DNA of 64,000 nt, from contig NZ_JAEL01000007.1 of NCBI RefSeq assembly GCF_000518885.1, positions 1-64,000 of the forward strand, given 5' to 3'. Under the pieces are notes generated by a model that saw nothing but the letters and a program-made list of their open reading frames with translations, ran no database searches and was not told the DNA's origin. A program made the translations under genes and the position numbers. This DNA is from Bacillus sp. J33. GTDB lineage: Bacteria; Bacillota; Bacilli; Bacillales; Cytobacillaceae. The stretch's first letter is position 1. The number at the start of each line of letters is the position of its first letter. Positions 1 to 8,139 of this stretch are shown here, one piece after another.

Positions 1-220
1 TTTCGTAGTGTTCATCTATTTTAGATGACCGATTCCTTGTATTCTTCGGCATATAACCCTGTAGATATTTATCAACTGTCCTCCGATCCACACCCATATT
101 CCGGGCCAATTTACTCTTATTGATTTTCATCTTTAAACTCTCCATTAATATTTTAAATTTAGGTAAGTCTGCTAAACTCTTAATTTCAATATCTGTATTA
201 ACATTGATTTGAATATGCAT
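1..220 (-). CDS. istA: IS21-family transposase IstA, N-terminal part (runs off window)
   Basis: Reading the minus strand from the ATG at 218-220 gives an open frame to the window edge, beginning MHIQINVNTDIEIKSLADLP and containing the segment KLARNMGVDRRTVDKYL. That segment is the helix-turn-helix at the start of IS21-type IstA transposases, which bind the element ends; the DDE catalytic domain would lie outside the window. A GAGGTG ribosome binding site lies 9 nt upstream of the ATG. No stop is seen in the 73 codons present. Whether the element is intact, and whether an istB gene follows, cannot be seen here. The direct repeats just upstream fit an IS21 terminus. Confidence 0.85.
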   Translation of the reverse strand, partial: MHIQINVNTDIEIKSLADLPKFKILMESLKMKINKSKLARNMGVDRRTVDKYLQGYMPKNTRNRSSKIDEHYE

Positions 221-300
221 AATATTCTTTCACCTCAAAAATATTATGCATTAACTCATCAAAGCTGTACATCGTTAAACGATCATTTCTGTACATCCTT
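221..300. mobile_element. Terminus of the IS21-type element
   Basis: Between the IstA start codon and about position 300 lie two exact direct copies of CTGTACATC (265-273 and 289-297), 24 bp apart. Multiple short repeats inside the terminus are typical of IS21 elements, which need tandem transposase binding sites. The exact outer boundary is inferred from the loss of similarity to the MITE remnant that follows; the other end and the target duplication are outside the window. Confidence 0.6.
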
Positions 301-448
301 AAGTTAGCATTTATATCCGCGGAAAGCATCATTGAATACATATGGAATGAAGAAAATGCGAATACCATTTTCAGGTGGCCGTTTTCCTCCGTTAAATTCT
401 ACTCAGCTGGTTCGCCTTCAAAAAACAACAAATTTTATGAATTGAATC
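301..448. repeat. Truncated MITE-like repeat (right half)
   Basis: This stretch aligns by eye with the right half of the complete copy at 46118-46407. Shared blocks are GGAAAGCATCATTGAATAC (the other copy has GGAAAGGCATCCTTGAATTG), an AAATGCG...ATTTTC segment, CTCAGCTGGTT, and a terminal AAAAACAACAAATTTTATGAA. The left half is missing exactly where the IS21 terminus begins, so the IS21 insertion probably removed or displaced it. No gene is visible. Confidence 0.55.
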
Positions 449-537
449 TAGATAAAACGCTGTTTTCGTAAACTTTGTTGTTTTTTCACATAAAATAAAG
501 GAACTTCCCTGGGAGTTCCCTTTCTTACAAGCCTTTT

Positions 538-936
538 TTAAACTTCTATTGTTCCAATGATAGTTTTAATACGTTCTTGCTCTTCGCCCTTATCCAAGTA
601 TTCAAAAAATCCAAGTCGATTTCCCCAAGGGTCTGCGAAAGTTCCCCATTTCACTGGTACTTCAGGTCTTGAATGTATTTCAAAACTATCAATCTTTAAC
701 TCTTCTATAAGTCTGTCTCTTTCAGCTTCAATATTAGTAACTCCTAAACGTAATGGTCCGTTACCCTCGGTAAGAGTTCCTTCTGCGACCTGCAACCAAC
801 AGCCAGGAATGAGTTCCCACTCTGCAAATCCCTCGTGTGGAGTAAAATCAGGCTTCTTATTTAGCAGTCTTTCATACCACTTTTGCCCTTCTTTAATATT
901 GAAAACTCTAACCTGAGTAGTCATTTCAAAAATCAT
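538..936 (-). CDS. VOC-family (glyoxalase/bleomycin-resistance fold) protein
   Basis: The 132-residue protein has the size and pattern of a single-unit vicinal-oxygen-chelate protein: an N-terminal beta strand ending in QVRVFNIKEGQKWYERLL, then a second half with KWGTFADPWGNRLGFFEYL, the usual closing VOC motif with a Gly-Asn-Arg turn. A GGGGGG ribosome binding site lies 6 nt before the ATG at 936. Substrate cannot be told; family members include glyoxalases, dioxygenases and antibiotic-binding proteins. It sits on the same strand as the transposase debris, between the two inverted ends of the IS1595-type element, so it is probably passenger cargo. It is uninterrupted, unlike the transposase. 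Confidence 0.8.
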   Translation of the reverse strand: MIFEMTTQVRVFNIKEGQKWYERLLNKKPDFTPHEGFAEWELIPGCWLQVAEGTLTEGNGPLRLGVTNIEAERDRLIEELKIDSFEIHSRPEVPVKWGTFADPWGNRLGFFEYLDKGEEQERIKTIIGTIEV

Positions 937-1008
937 TTATATCCCCCCTGAATATGTATTATCAAATATAACAATACCATAATTTAGAAATTTATTATTT
1001 AAGAGTTT

Positions 1009-1923
1009 TCAAGCAGCTCTTAACATCTGAACTGTTGCTGGTTTGATTTTTGGCAGGCAGAAATAAGCATTTGCTCAACTTGTTTTTCAAATGCAAAATG
1101 CTTATCAATTTCTAACCAACTAAACCAATATCTTTAGTTATCAAGGTATTTTGTAGCTACGCCTTGGAAACGTCTAATCCACGTTTTCAATCGGCTATGA
1201 AAGTTATTAACATGCTGAATATGAAAAATTCCTTTCTTCACACGTTGCTTTTGACGTTCATTGATTGTTTCGTGTTGTAAGCCTTTAATTTTGGCAAACT
1301 TCTTGTAGTTCGTTGCTGTATCAGTGCATAGTAAAGCAGTTGGATGAATACTTTCCAATCGCTGCATCAATCTCTTCAGCTTTGACACGTCTTTTGTAGC
1401 ACGTTTCTTAGCTTTACGGTGTGTAACTTCTCACCCTTTCATTGACTCACGAAAGAAAGTCTCGTCACTTTCCACAATACCTTGTAGTTGTTCAAAATCT
1501 ATTGAACGAAGTGCAGTTAAGATTTTATGTCTCCAATAGAAAGCTGTTGAAATGTGTATTTTTAGGCGTTTAGCAATTTTAGGTAGAGTATAGCCTTCAA
1601 CCCATCATTTCAATATACTTTTCCCATTTTTTAGGGTAGCGTGAGCCTGAAAACGGAGTGTTGGTCATATCGTTAAAGGTCTTATTGCAATCTTTACACA
1701 GATAGCGTTGACGCGTCTTGTACTTTCCGTTGCGTTTCACTGATGTACTTCCACAATGAACACAAGCCATGCCGCTTTTAAAACGAGTTTCACGAATAGT
1801 TTTGAGAAGTTTGGTAATCTTATCAGGCTAATCTGGAAACAAGTCATTTTTAAGAGCTATAAAAAGCTCTAATTGTTCTTCTTTTGAAAGTACATTTACG
1901 TTTTCATACACATCTAACCACAT
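1009..1923 (-). pseudogene. IS1595-family transposase, multiply disrupted
   Basis: Starting at the ATG at 1921-1923, pieced-together frames give MWLDVYENVNVLSKEEQLEL, a zinc-binding segment with CVHCG and CKDCN, then FNDMTNTPFSGSRYPKKWE, and a C-terminal ISXO2-type DDE region with IVESDETFFRES and FHIQHVNNFHSRLKTWIRRF. The gene is broken by a TAG at 1828-1830, a frameshift near 1605, a TGA at 1431-1433, a TAA at 1134-1136 and another shift near 1035; the last piece ends QMLRAA at about 1009. The order zinc ribbon then DDE with HVNN is characteristic of IS1595 transposases. It is certainly non-functional. Confidence 0.85.
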
Positions 1924-2003
1924 ACCGGACGCCTCCTAGACCACGATTATATCAACCTTAAACAGGGGGACAAGAAAGCAACAATCTATACGAAAACAGC
2001 GAA

Positions 2004-2034
2004 ATAAAAAGGAAAAGAGCAGAAACTCTTTTCC
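2004..2034 (-). terminator. Rho-independent terminator of the nitroreductase gene
   Basis: On the minus strand, GGAAAAGAG and CTCTTTTCC (2011-2019 with 2026-2034) form a 9-bp stem followed by TTTTTATTT. The inferred target duplication of the IS1595-type element (2002-2009) overlaps the U-tract. Confidence 0.8.
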
Positions 2035-2711
2035 TAGTCAATCCATTTTACAACATCATCAAATGGCCTGCGGGTTTTTTCTCTCGGCTCTTTCAGGCGG
2101 TAACCAAAAGCAGCCATAACAGATAAGCCAAAACTGCCGTTCTCGAGCAAACCTTCCCTTTCCAAAAGCTGATTCATTTTCGGGATATCAAACCCTTCAA
2201 TTGGACATGAGTCTATTCCAATTTGTGCTGCAGCTGTCATCATATTGCCAAGTGCTATGTAACTTTGCCTGCAAGCCCAATCAAAAAGCGCCCGCTCACC
2301 CTCTAAAAGGTTAAAATCAGATTTCTGGAATTCTTCAATCCGCTGTAAGTATTTTTCCAAAAATTCATCAGGCATACCCAATTTATTTTTAAAATGATCC
2401 TGCAAATATTCGGAATCATACCTGGTATCTTTTTTGGTCCTTGCCAGAATTAAAACAAAATGGCTGGCCTCTGGGAGTTTTCCAAATGCTCCCCAGGCTG
2501 TATTCTTGATTTTCTCACGCAGCTCTTCATTCTGGACAACTACAAATCGCCAAGGTTCAAAACCAAATGAGCTCGGCGATAAACGCCCCGTTTCAAGAAT
2601 AAAACGAAAATCTTCTTCCGGAATCTTTTTATTCGGATCAAACTCCTTTGTCGCATGCCTGAAATGATAAGCACTCATAATTTCTTCCTTTAAAGCTTCC
2701 TTATCGCGCAA
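2034..2711 (-). CDS. yfkO: NAD(P)H-dependent nitroreductase, YfkO-like
   Basis: The 225-residue protein matches the FMN-dependent nitroreductase family, with FRHATKEFDPNKKIPEEDF at the N-terminus, the FMN-contacting segment ETGRLSPSSFGFEPWRFVVV, and IALGNMMTAAAQIGIDSCPI near the C-terminus, all as I recall for Bacillus subtilis YfkO. These enzymes reduce nitroaromatics and quinones with NAD(P)H in the cytoplasm. Matching the YfkO N-terminus favours a TTG start at 2711, with AAAGGAG about 9 nt upstream; an ATG at 2678 with its own AAAGGAA is the alternative. It is a single-gene transcript with a terminator directly after it. A perfect 24-bp palindrome lies about 100 bp upstream. Confidence 0.9.
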   Translation of the reverse strand: MRDKEALKEEIMSAYHFRHATKEFDPNKKIPEEDFRFILETGRLSPSSFGFEPWRFVVVQNEELREKIKNTAWGAFGKLPEASHFVLILARTKKDTRYDSEYLQDHFKNKLGMPDEFLEKYLQRIEEFQKSDFNLLEGERALFDWACRQSYIALGNMMTAAAQIGIDSCPIEGFDIPKMNQLLEREGLLENGSFGLSVMAAFGYRLKEPREKTRRPFDDVVKWID

Positions 2712-2807
2712 ACTGCAACACTCCTTTTTAAAGATGTTCCTCTATAAACTAACACACAGCTAGTAAGTATTCATGTCATAAGCATTTAGTTTACCCAATT
2801 TTTTAGA

Positions 2808-2831
2808 AATCATCACATAGATGTGATGATT
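2808..2831. promoter_or_regulatory. 24-bp perfect palindrome, candidate operator
   Basis: AATCATCACAT and ATGTGATGATT flank a 2-bp AG centre. It lies upstream of the nitroreductase and downstream of the acetyltransferase pair. It is not followed by a T-run, so an operator is likelier than a terminator. The regulator is unknown. Confidence 0.4.
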
Positions 2832-2922
2832 AGCATGAAGAGCATTAACCTTTTATAGGAGGGATCATTTTTACCATAATGTAAATCAAAGTGTTTTATC
2901 CCAAGATGATAATTATAAAATG

Positions 2923-3438
2923 CTATCTTTTTAGGATCTTTCTGTATTTGCTATGCCCGTCTGTTATCCCAAAATGTTCAAAACCGTTTATTATATAAAA
3001 TTCATTCAGTTTTTGATTATTTCCAACACAATCCAGCTTTAAGTATTTTTTATCCGTCGTTATATGATTCTCAATCCACTTGAGAATCCCTGCGCCCAGG
3101 CCATTCTTCATAAAATCGGGTTTGACTGCCAGCCTGTGCAGATAAAGCGAATCATGCTGAGCGTCGTTCCCAAAAATATGCCGATCCCAATCATTTTGCT
3201 CAGAAGAAAGTGCAAAGGTAGCTGCTGGCTTATCCCCTTTTATTACAATATAGGTTGTTCCTCTGCAGACTGCCTGTTTAATCTCTTCATCATCTCCGCC
3301 TTGCAAAAGATATTGCCACTGATCAATACCTTGTGACTGAATCCATAGCGCTGCTTCTTTCAGTATGTTTATAATTTGTTCACTTTCGTCTTCACGTGCA
3401 ATTCTAATCTGATAATCTTCTAGTGTAATAGACGGCAT
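2923..3438 (-). CDS. GNAT-family N-acetyltransferase
   Basis: A 171-residue protein of usual GNAT length. The acetyl-CoA binding core is visible as YLHRLAVKPDFMKNGLGAGI (a variant of the R/Q-x-x-G-x-G/A motif) followed by LKLDCVGNNQKLNEFYIING, the typical 'asparagine then Y-x-x-x-GF' end of the fold. It would transfer an acetyl group from acetyl-CoA to an unidentified amine. A GGAGG site lies 8 nt before the ATG at 3438. It is the second gene of a two-gene unit; the other GNAT gene ends 18 bp upstream. Confidence 0.85.
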   Translation of the reverse strand: MPSITLEDYQIRIAREDESEQIINILKEAALWIQSQGIDQWQYLLQGGDDEEIKQAVCRGTTYIVIKGDKPAATFALSSEQNDWDRHIFGNDAQHDSLYLHRLAVKPDFMKNGLGAGILKWIENHITTDKKYLKLDCVGNNQKLNEFYIINGFEHFGITDGHSKYRKILKR

Positions 3439-3456
3439 TACTAAAGCCTCCTTTAT

Positions 3457-3909
3457 CTATAAATCCATCGAGAGCCTGATCATATCTTTGCATTGGATAC
3501 CATTCTCAAAAATGTCCCTTTCATAATGGCGCACAAAATAGTCGCGATCGACTCCTGTGATTCTAAATCCGCACTTTTGGTAAAGTGCCAGCTGGCCAAT
3601 GCTGGAATTGCCGGTTCCAATTTCGATTGTCCGATAACCGTGCAGGCGGGCCATTTGAATGGAATGCTCAATTAATTTCCTGCCAATCCCCCTCCCCTGG
3701 CAGCTATCAGCAACGGCTATATTTACAATCTCACATGTGCACGGCCTGGTGGACAGCAGCACACAGACAGCCATTATTTGGCCGTCTTCCTCGCAAATAT
3801 AAGTTTCCCCCCTAACTAAATATTCCTCTATTAATTCAATGGAAGGGTCCGCCAATAAAAGCAGCTCTTTTGGGGAAAACTCCTTTTTGCCCAGTTTCCT
3901 AATCTTCAT
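3457..3909 (-). CDS. GNAT-family N-acetyltransferase
   Basis: The protein contains NIAVADSCQGRGIGRKLIEH, with the Q-x-x-G-x-G acetyl-CoA motif, and IGQLALYQKCGFRITGVDRD, the closing GNAT strand. I place the start at the ATG at 3909 (MKIRKLGKKEF) because AAAGGAG lies 6 nt before it; a longer frame back to 3948 lacks such a site. The protein is then 150 residues. The substrate is unknown; the DRDYFVRHY segment resembles small-molecule acetyltransferases of Bacillus. It is the promoter-proximal gene of a two-gene unit with the GNAT gene at 2923-3438. Confidence 0.85.
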   Translation of the reverse strand: MKIRKLGKKEFSPKELLLLADPSIELIEEYLVRGETYICEEDGQIMAVCVLLSTRPCTCEIVNIAVADSCQGRGIGRKLIEHSIQMARLHGYRTIEIGTGNSSIGQLALYQKCGFRITGVDRDYFVRHYERDIFENGIQCKDMIRLSMDL

Positions 3910-4485
3910 TTTAAACTCCTTTTTTATCCAGACTATCAAATTACTCATTTAGATCCGTTCTGTCTGTTCCTTTGGATCTACCAAGGAATGCCCTGTATCA
4001 TTAATTGAAGAAGGGTGGTGTTTTTTTAAAACTTCTCTCCTCGGCTTTACCTTTATCACTTCTCAAAAAATCAATATAGGTCCTTGAAAAATATATTTAA
4101 GTCCTTCCTGCAATAAACTCCGGCTTTTATAGAGCAATGCATTCAATCTCTGTCCCTATTTCATATTCGGTAAACGTCATTTCATTGATCAATACAGCTC
4201 TTTTATCTAATCCAATTTATGTAATTCTATATATTTGTCCCTTCTCCTGCTATAAAGATGTCTTAGCTGAAATAAATATTTAAATTTCCCGGATTCATTG
4301 CCCGACATGTCGTCTTTGATTGATTGGACAGATTTTATAAAATGGGAGGACAGGGAATATATTCGACCATACAGGCCTTCTATCAGACGAAAAACTTCTC
4401 GTAGAAAAAGCAAGTGAAAGTAAAATACCATGTGTCTGACAATGTGACGAACCTTCTTGATTGGATTTATAATTTCTCAACATTT
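3910..4485. other. Intergenic stretch, no gene recognised
   Basis: Short open frames on the minus strand around 4200-4480 have no start with a ribosome binding site and no recognisable family. One minus-strand run before 4190 reads VLINEMTFTEYEIGTEIECI and looks protein-like, so a decayed gene is possible, but I could not identify it. Confidence 0.4.
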
Positions 4486-4518
4486 AAAAAACAGCATTGG
4501 CCTGCAATGCTGTTTTTT
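4486..4518 (-). terminator. Rho-independent terminator after the STAS-domain gene
   Basis: ACAGCATTG and CAATGCTGT (4491-4499, 4505-4513) with A- and T-runs on both sides. It ends the minus-strand gene that stops at 4524. Confidence 0.85.
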
Positions 4519-4523
4519 CAGTC

Positions 4524-5555
4524 CTATTTCTTTCTCGCAATCTCAAGCCCCAGTCTGTCCAAAGCATAAGAGATTCCTTGCTGAAGGATAGAAAAGCACG
4601 GGATTTGTGTTTCTGTATTTCCGCTTTCGATTATTTGTAAACTTAATTTTGGCGATATGCCGACAAATATGCAATCAGTGCCAAGCAGTGAAGCTGCTTT
4701 AACAAACTTTTGCAGGAAGTCGAGCGTATATTGATCGACACCTTTTAAGGCCGTTAAATCAAGGATTAAATATTCAGCCTTATATTTCGGCAAATTCAGC
4801 AGTGTTCTATTTAAGAGCTCCTCTGCCCGAAGTTCTTCATACTTCCCAACCAGAGGAATGACCAGAATAGAATCGATTACCGGTATGATCGGTGAAGAAA
4901 TCTCTTTAATAATTTCGGACAAAACTCTTGTCTGATCAGAGATTTTTTGTTCCAATTCCTTTTGAGCAGTCTGTGACTGCTCCTGGATCATTGCATTTAC
5001 ATTGAGTGAAGGGGTTATTTCAGATTCAAAAAACTCGTATTCTGAATACTCATCTCCTTGGACCTGGCTTTTCACGACTTTATACCATACATTTGTTTCA
5101 AATAAGCCGCTCAATACACCAGCCCAATGCCCTGGAAGAAAAGTTCCTTCCGTCTCTTTCTGTTGTGCTACATTGATTTTATATTCCCAGCCATTTTTGA
5201 CGCGCACCACTGCTTTCTTTTCCTCCAGGCAAAAGGAAACAATGTCTGTTTTTCCCCAGCCGGCTGTTAAGTAAATAGTAGGAAGGTGGTTAAGGATAGT
5301 TTCTTTATCTTTATTTGATTCGATATAAAATTTGCTGACTATATTGCCTGTACGGTAGCCGGCAGTCTCAAGTACCAGCTTGGCCGATTTTTCGCCAGAG
5401 ATTTCCTCTATTGCATCGAGTAATGTTTTAAAGGCCGTATTCACCCAAAAAAGCACTACTTCGTCATTTTCAAAATTAAAGGTACCCTCTTCCAGATTCC
5501 AATCGAATAAAGAGCCACTGACATCTATTTTATATATGGAAGATTTAGAATCCAT
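4524..5555 (-). CDS. RsbR-like STAS-domain protein with a V4R-like N-terminal domain
   Basis: The last 130 of 343 residues form a STAS domain: IPVIDSILVIPLVGKYEELR, YLILDLTALKGVDQYTLDFL and LLGTDCIFVGISPKLSLQII closely follow RsbR-type co-antagonists, which build the stressosome that controls general stress signalling. The N-terminal 190 residues differ from the globin-like part of B. subtilis RsbR; GHWAGVLSGLFETNVWYKVV followed by an acidic, aromatic segment resembles the V4R (4-vinyl reductase-like) small-molecule binding fold. A coiled linker (about 185-215) joins them. AAGGAGG lies 7 nt before the ATG at 5555. No kinase or RsbT/RsbS gene is adjacent, so this is an orphan sensor; the role is inferred from the domains. 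Confidence 0.75.
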   Translation of the reverse strand: MDSKSSIYKIDVSGSLFDWNLEEGTFNFENDEVVLFWVNTAFKTLLDAIEEISGEKSAKLVLETAGYRTGNIVSKFYIESNKDKETILNHLPTIYLTAGWGKTDIVSFCLEEKKAVVRVKNGWEYKINVAQQKETEGTFLPGHWAGVLSGLFETNVWYKVVKSQVQGDEYSEYEFFESEITPSLNVNAMIQEQSQTAQKELEQKISDQTRVLSEIIKEISSPIIPVIDSILVIPLVGKYEELRAEELLNRTLLNLPKYKAEYLILDLTALKGVDQYTLDFLQKFVKAASLLGTDCIFVGISPKLSLQIIESGNTETQIPCFSILQQGISYALDRLGLEIARKK

Positions 5556-5935
5556 CGAATGTCCTCCTTGTGTTATGAATCTATTTATACAGTCATCTGT
5601 TTAAGAACACTATCATTCTACCCTCTAGATTATTTCACAGTCAAAAATAGAAATGCAGGCTGGAAAAATTTAATAAAGTTTGAAAAAAGCATAAACCGAA
5701 AGAAAAGGGCCCTTTTTTCTTTCCCCTCTCCGGAAAAAAATGTTCACACTTCTCCACAACAGAGTGTACGTCGAATAGTGTCCCATATGCATCAAACAGT
5801 ATTGCTTTTACGTTCATTTAATCCCACCTTAAAGTTGCCCTTAAAGTCTATATACTACAGACCAGCTATTTTCACCTTCATAGACTCACCTTTTATTGTA
5901 AAAAGCTATGGAGCTTCATCGGAATTCACCAATGC
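5556..5935. other. Intergenic stretch, no gene recognised
   Basis: The plus-strand frame at 5559-5948 has no ribosome binding site and no family resemblance. An A/T-rich self-complementary run (AAAGAAAAGGGCCC then TTTTTTCTTT, near 5700-5723) is the only structure seen. The promoter of the STAS gene probably lies at the left end. Confidence 0.4.
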
Positions 5936-5981
5936 ACAAAAAGGATAGCTTCAGCAAAGTTACCTTGCCTTAGCTATCCTT
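5936..5981 (-). terminator. Terminator of the two-component operon
   Basis: On the minus strand AAGGATAGCT (5981-5972) pairs with AGCTATCCTT (5950-5941), followed by TTTGTG. The stem includes the kinase stop codon. Confidence 0.75.
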
Positions 5982-7398
5982 TTTCTTCCCAAACGATTAA
6001 AAATGCACTTCCACTCTTTGAACTTTCTTTTAATGTTAAGTTGGCATTTAGCGCTTTTGCCAGCAGTTTGCTGAACGGCAGACCCAGGCCAAGCCCTCTG
6101 ACTTTCAGCTTCTTTTGTTCCCCCCGGTAAAAACGCTCAAAAATAAAGGGCTGCTCCTCAACAGGTATTCCCGAACCATTATCCTTCACTTCAATGCAGT
6201 TTTCATCTAAAGTAACCATAATGTTTCCATCTGCATCAATAGCCTGATAAGCATTATTCAGCAAATTGATAAGCACCTGCTGCAGACGGTAAGGATCTGT
6301 TGTCCGATAAATAGCAGTATCAGGAACCTTAATACTATATTGAAATTCCCCTTTTTGTGTTAATGCCCATTGGCGGACAACTTCCTGAACCAGCTTATTC
6401 ATATCACAGTTTTCAGGCCTAATGGAAAAAGCGCCTGCTGATAGGGAGTTAAAATCAAGTAAATCTTCTATCATCTTCTGCAGGCGATTGACTTCTTTCA
6501 ACGTAATATCAAGGAATTCCTGCTTTTCTGAACCTGTAACAACATCATCCCGAACAGCCTGGACAAGGCCGCTTATCGAAGTAACCGGTGTTTTCAAATC
6601 ATGCGTGACACCTGCCAGCAATTCTGCCCGCAGTTTTTCCAGATGCTTGAGCCGGTCTGCCATTTCCTTAAATGATGTAATTAAATCATGGATTTCCACC
6701 TCATTGGCAGAGGCTTTTAAATCGACTTCATATTCCCCTTCGCTGACCTTGGAAGCTGCAAAAGCCACTTCCTGAATTGGTCTTGAGATTTTACGGGAAA
6801 GGAAATAAATCACGCTCCAGCCGAGCAGTCCAAGTCCGATAAGCATAATAAATAACAGCCGGTATTCCTGATTTACATTCGTCAAATCATCAGCGTTCTG
6901 TACGACAACAACCCAGCCTACCTGGCTTTCATCGAACGCTATTGGCGCCTTAACAGCATATAAAGCCTGGCCATCCTGCATTTCAAGTTTTTTTACATTT
7001 TCTTCGTTATTCACCAATTCTGGCGGCAATGTCCCGAGCCCGGGCCCAACCTGGCTATTTCTCTGCATGCGGCCAGTTTTTTTATAAAGAACCTGGCCCT
7101 TTACATCACTGATAAAAACCTGAGGCTCAAATTTAAATTCCAGCAATTTTGCCCTTTCTTCCAGCATCCGGTTAAAAAATGGGTCAAATTCGATATTGCC
7201 GTCCTGCTTTACAACCCGATCCGCTGTTTCAACCGCTAAGTACTGCATTAGATTCAGTCTGTTATCAAGAGTTGTTTGCCTGATCCACCACATGGATCCT
7301 GCAGCTAAGATAATAAGTCCTGCTACAAGGGTAAATAAATAACGGGTCGTCCAGTAGCGCAGCAGAGTGGTCCGTTGTTTTTTATTGTTTATAAACAT
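5974..7398 (-). CDS. Membrane sensor histidine kinase
   Basis: The 474-residue protein has a membrane helix at about 19-38, an extracytoplasmic sensor region of about 140 residues, a second helix at about 181-200, a HAMP segment (SRPIQEVAFAASKVSEGEY), the dimerisation helix with phosphoacceptor His266 in LLAGVTHDLKTPVTS, and an ATPase domain with NLLNNAYQAI, VKDNGSGIP and RGLGLGLPFSK. It would sense an envelope signal and phosphorylate the response regulator encoded just upstream. Its ATG at 7398 lies inside the end of that gene (17-bp overlap), so translation is coupled. The signal is unknown; the neighbouring secreted repeat protein is a candidate partner or target. Confidence 0.9.
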   Translation of the reverse strand: MFINNKKQRTTLLRYWTTRYLFTLVAGLIILAAGSMWWIRQTTLDNRLNLMQYLAVETADRVVKQDGNIEFDPFFNRMLEERAKLLEFKFEPQVFISDVKGQVLYKKTGRMQRNSQVGPGLGTLPPELVNNEENVKKLEMQDGQALYAVKAPIAFDESQVGWVVVVQNADDLTNVNQEYRLLFIMLIGLGLLGWSVIYFLSRKISRPIQEVAFAASKVSEGEYEVDLKASANEVEIHDLITSFKEMADRLKHLEKLRAELLAGVTHDLKTPVTSISGLVQAVRDDVVTGSEKQEFLDITLKEVNRLQKMIEDLLDFNSLSAGAFSIRPENCDMNKLVQEVVRQWALTQKGEFQYSIKVPDTAIYRTTDPYRLQQVLINLLNNAYQAIDADGNIMVTLDENCIEVKDNGSGIPVEEQPFIFERFYRGEQKKLKVRGLGLGLPFSKLLAKALNANLTLKESSKSGSAFLIVWEEKG

Positions 7399-8068
7399 GG
7401 AATTGGTACCCCGTTCCTCTCTGCGTCCTTATTTCACCTTCAGATTCAGGCCACCCGGATAATGCCTGACGGATTCTTTTAATAGCCAAATCAACTGCAC
7501 GATCGCTCCCATCATAATCCATTCCCCATACATGCTCAATCAGCTGCTCCCTTGTAAAGGTTCTGTTTGGCCTCTCTGCTAAAAATAACAGCAAGGATAA
7601 GTCCCGCGGCGTCATTGTAACTTCTATTCCATTCAAGAAAATAGTATGCGACTCAAAATGAATGGCTAAACTGCCAAATTGTTTAATATGTTCATCCTGG
7701 TAAACATTAGGAGAGCGCCTTAAAACAGCATTCACACGGGCCACTACCTCATCACCGGCAAAAGGCTTGGAAATATAATCATCTGCTCCAGTATTTAAAC
7801 CTTTAACCTTGTAATCAATATCACCCAGCGCCGTTAGCATTATGACCGGACAAGCACTTTTTTCACGGATTTTTTCGAGCACACTCCAGCCATCCATGCC
7901 AGGCATCATGATATCCAAAAGCACTAAATGAGGAGATTCTTTGAAAAATAATTCAAGCGCATCGTCCCCATTATAAGCTGCAATTACTTCAAAACCCTCA
8001 CGCTGCAAATAGGCACTTAAAACCTTGGAAATTGCCAATTCATCCTCTGCAACAAGAATCTTTTTCAT
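7382..8068 (-). CDS. OmpR/PhoB-family response regulator
   Basis: Counting from the ATG at 8068, the receiver domain has acidic residues in VAEDE, phosphoacceptor Asp52 in LLDIMMPGMDG, and the lysine in DYISKPF; the C-terminal winged helix ends with AVDLAIKRIRQALSGWP and IRTQRGTGYQF. I choose 8068 (MKKILVAEDE) because GGAGG stands 8 nt before it; a start 5 codons earlier has none. The product is 228 residues, normal for the family. It is first in a two-gene operon with the kinase. Direct repeats spaced 10-11 bp upstream of the neighbouring repeat-protein gene are a plausible binding site. Confidence 0.92.
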   Translation of the reverse strand: MKKILVAEDELAISKVLSAYLQREGFEVIAAYNGDDALELFFKESPHLVLLDIMMPGMDGWSVLEKIREKSACPVIMLTALGDIDYKVKGLNTGADDYISKPFAGDEVVARVNAVLRRSPNVYQDEHIKQFGSLAIHFESHTIFLNGIEVTMTPRDLSLLLFLAERPNRTFTREQLIEHVWGMDYDGSDRAVDLAIKRIRQALSGWPESEGEIRTQRGTGYQFHVYKQ

Positions 8069-8098
8069 ATTACTGTCCTCCAATATCCTTACTATACA

Positions 8099-8125
8099 GA
8101 AAAACCCCCGGCTTTGTATACGGGG
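8099..8125 (-). terminator. Terminator between the repeat-protein gene and the two-component operon
   Basis: On the minus strand CCCCG, a 10-nt loop, CGGGG and then GTTTTTC. It lies just after the repeat-protein stop codon and suggests that the two-component genes depend on readthrough or on their own promoter. Confidence 0.65.
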
Positions 8126-8139
8126 ATTCAGTTAACCTA

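Larger units (their letters stand above)
458..2001. mobile_element. Decayed IS1595-type element with a VOC passenger gene
   Basis: The interval is bounded by inverted ends: CGCTGTTTTCGTAAACTTTG at the left (458-477) and, read on the minus strand from 2001, CGCTGTTTTCGTATAGATTG. The flanking 8-mers are AGATAAAA (450-457) and AAATAAAA (2002-2009), a 7/8 match to the 8-bp duplication expected of the IS1595 family. Inside are a ruined IS1595-type transposase gene whose start lies about 80 bp from the right end, and an apparently intact VOC-family gene between the transposase and the left end. IS1595 elements with passenger genes are known. The element cannot move by itself because the transposase is broken. 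Confidence 0.6.

Noticed and set aside
4207-4431. 74-codon minus-strand frame in the gap before the STAS gene
   Set aside because: No start signals or recognisable domain; at best decayed sequence.
5559-5948. 129-codon plus-strand frame between the STAS gene and the kinase
   Set aside because: No ribosome binding site, mostly A/T-driven composition, no family resemblance.
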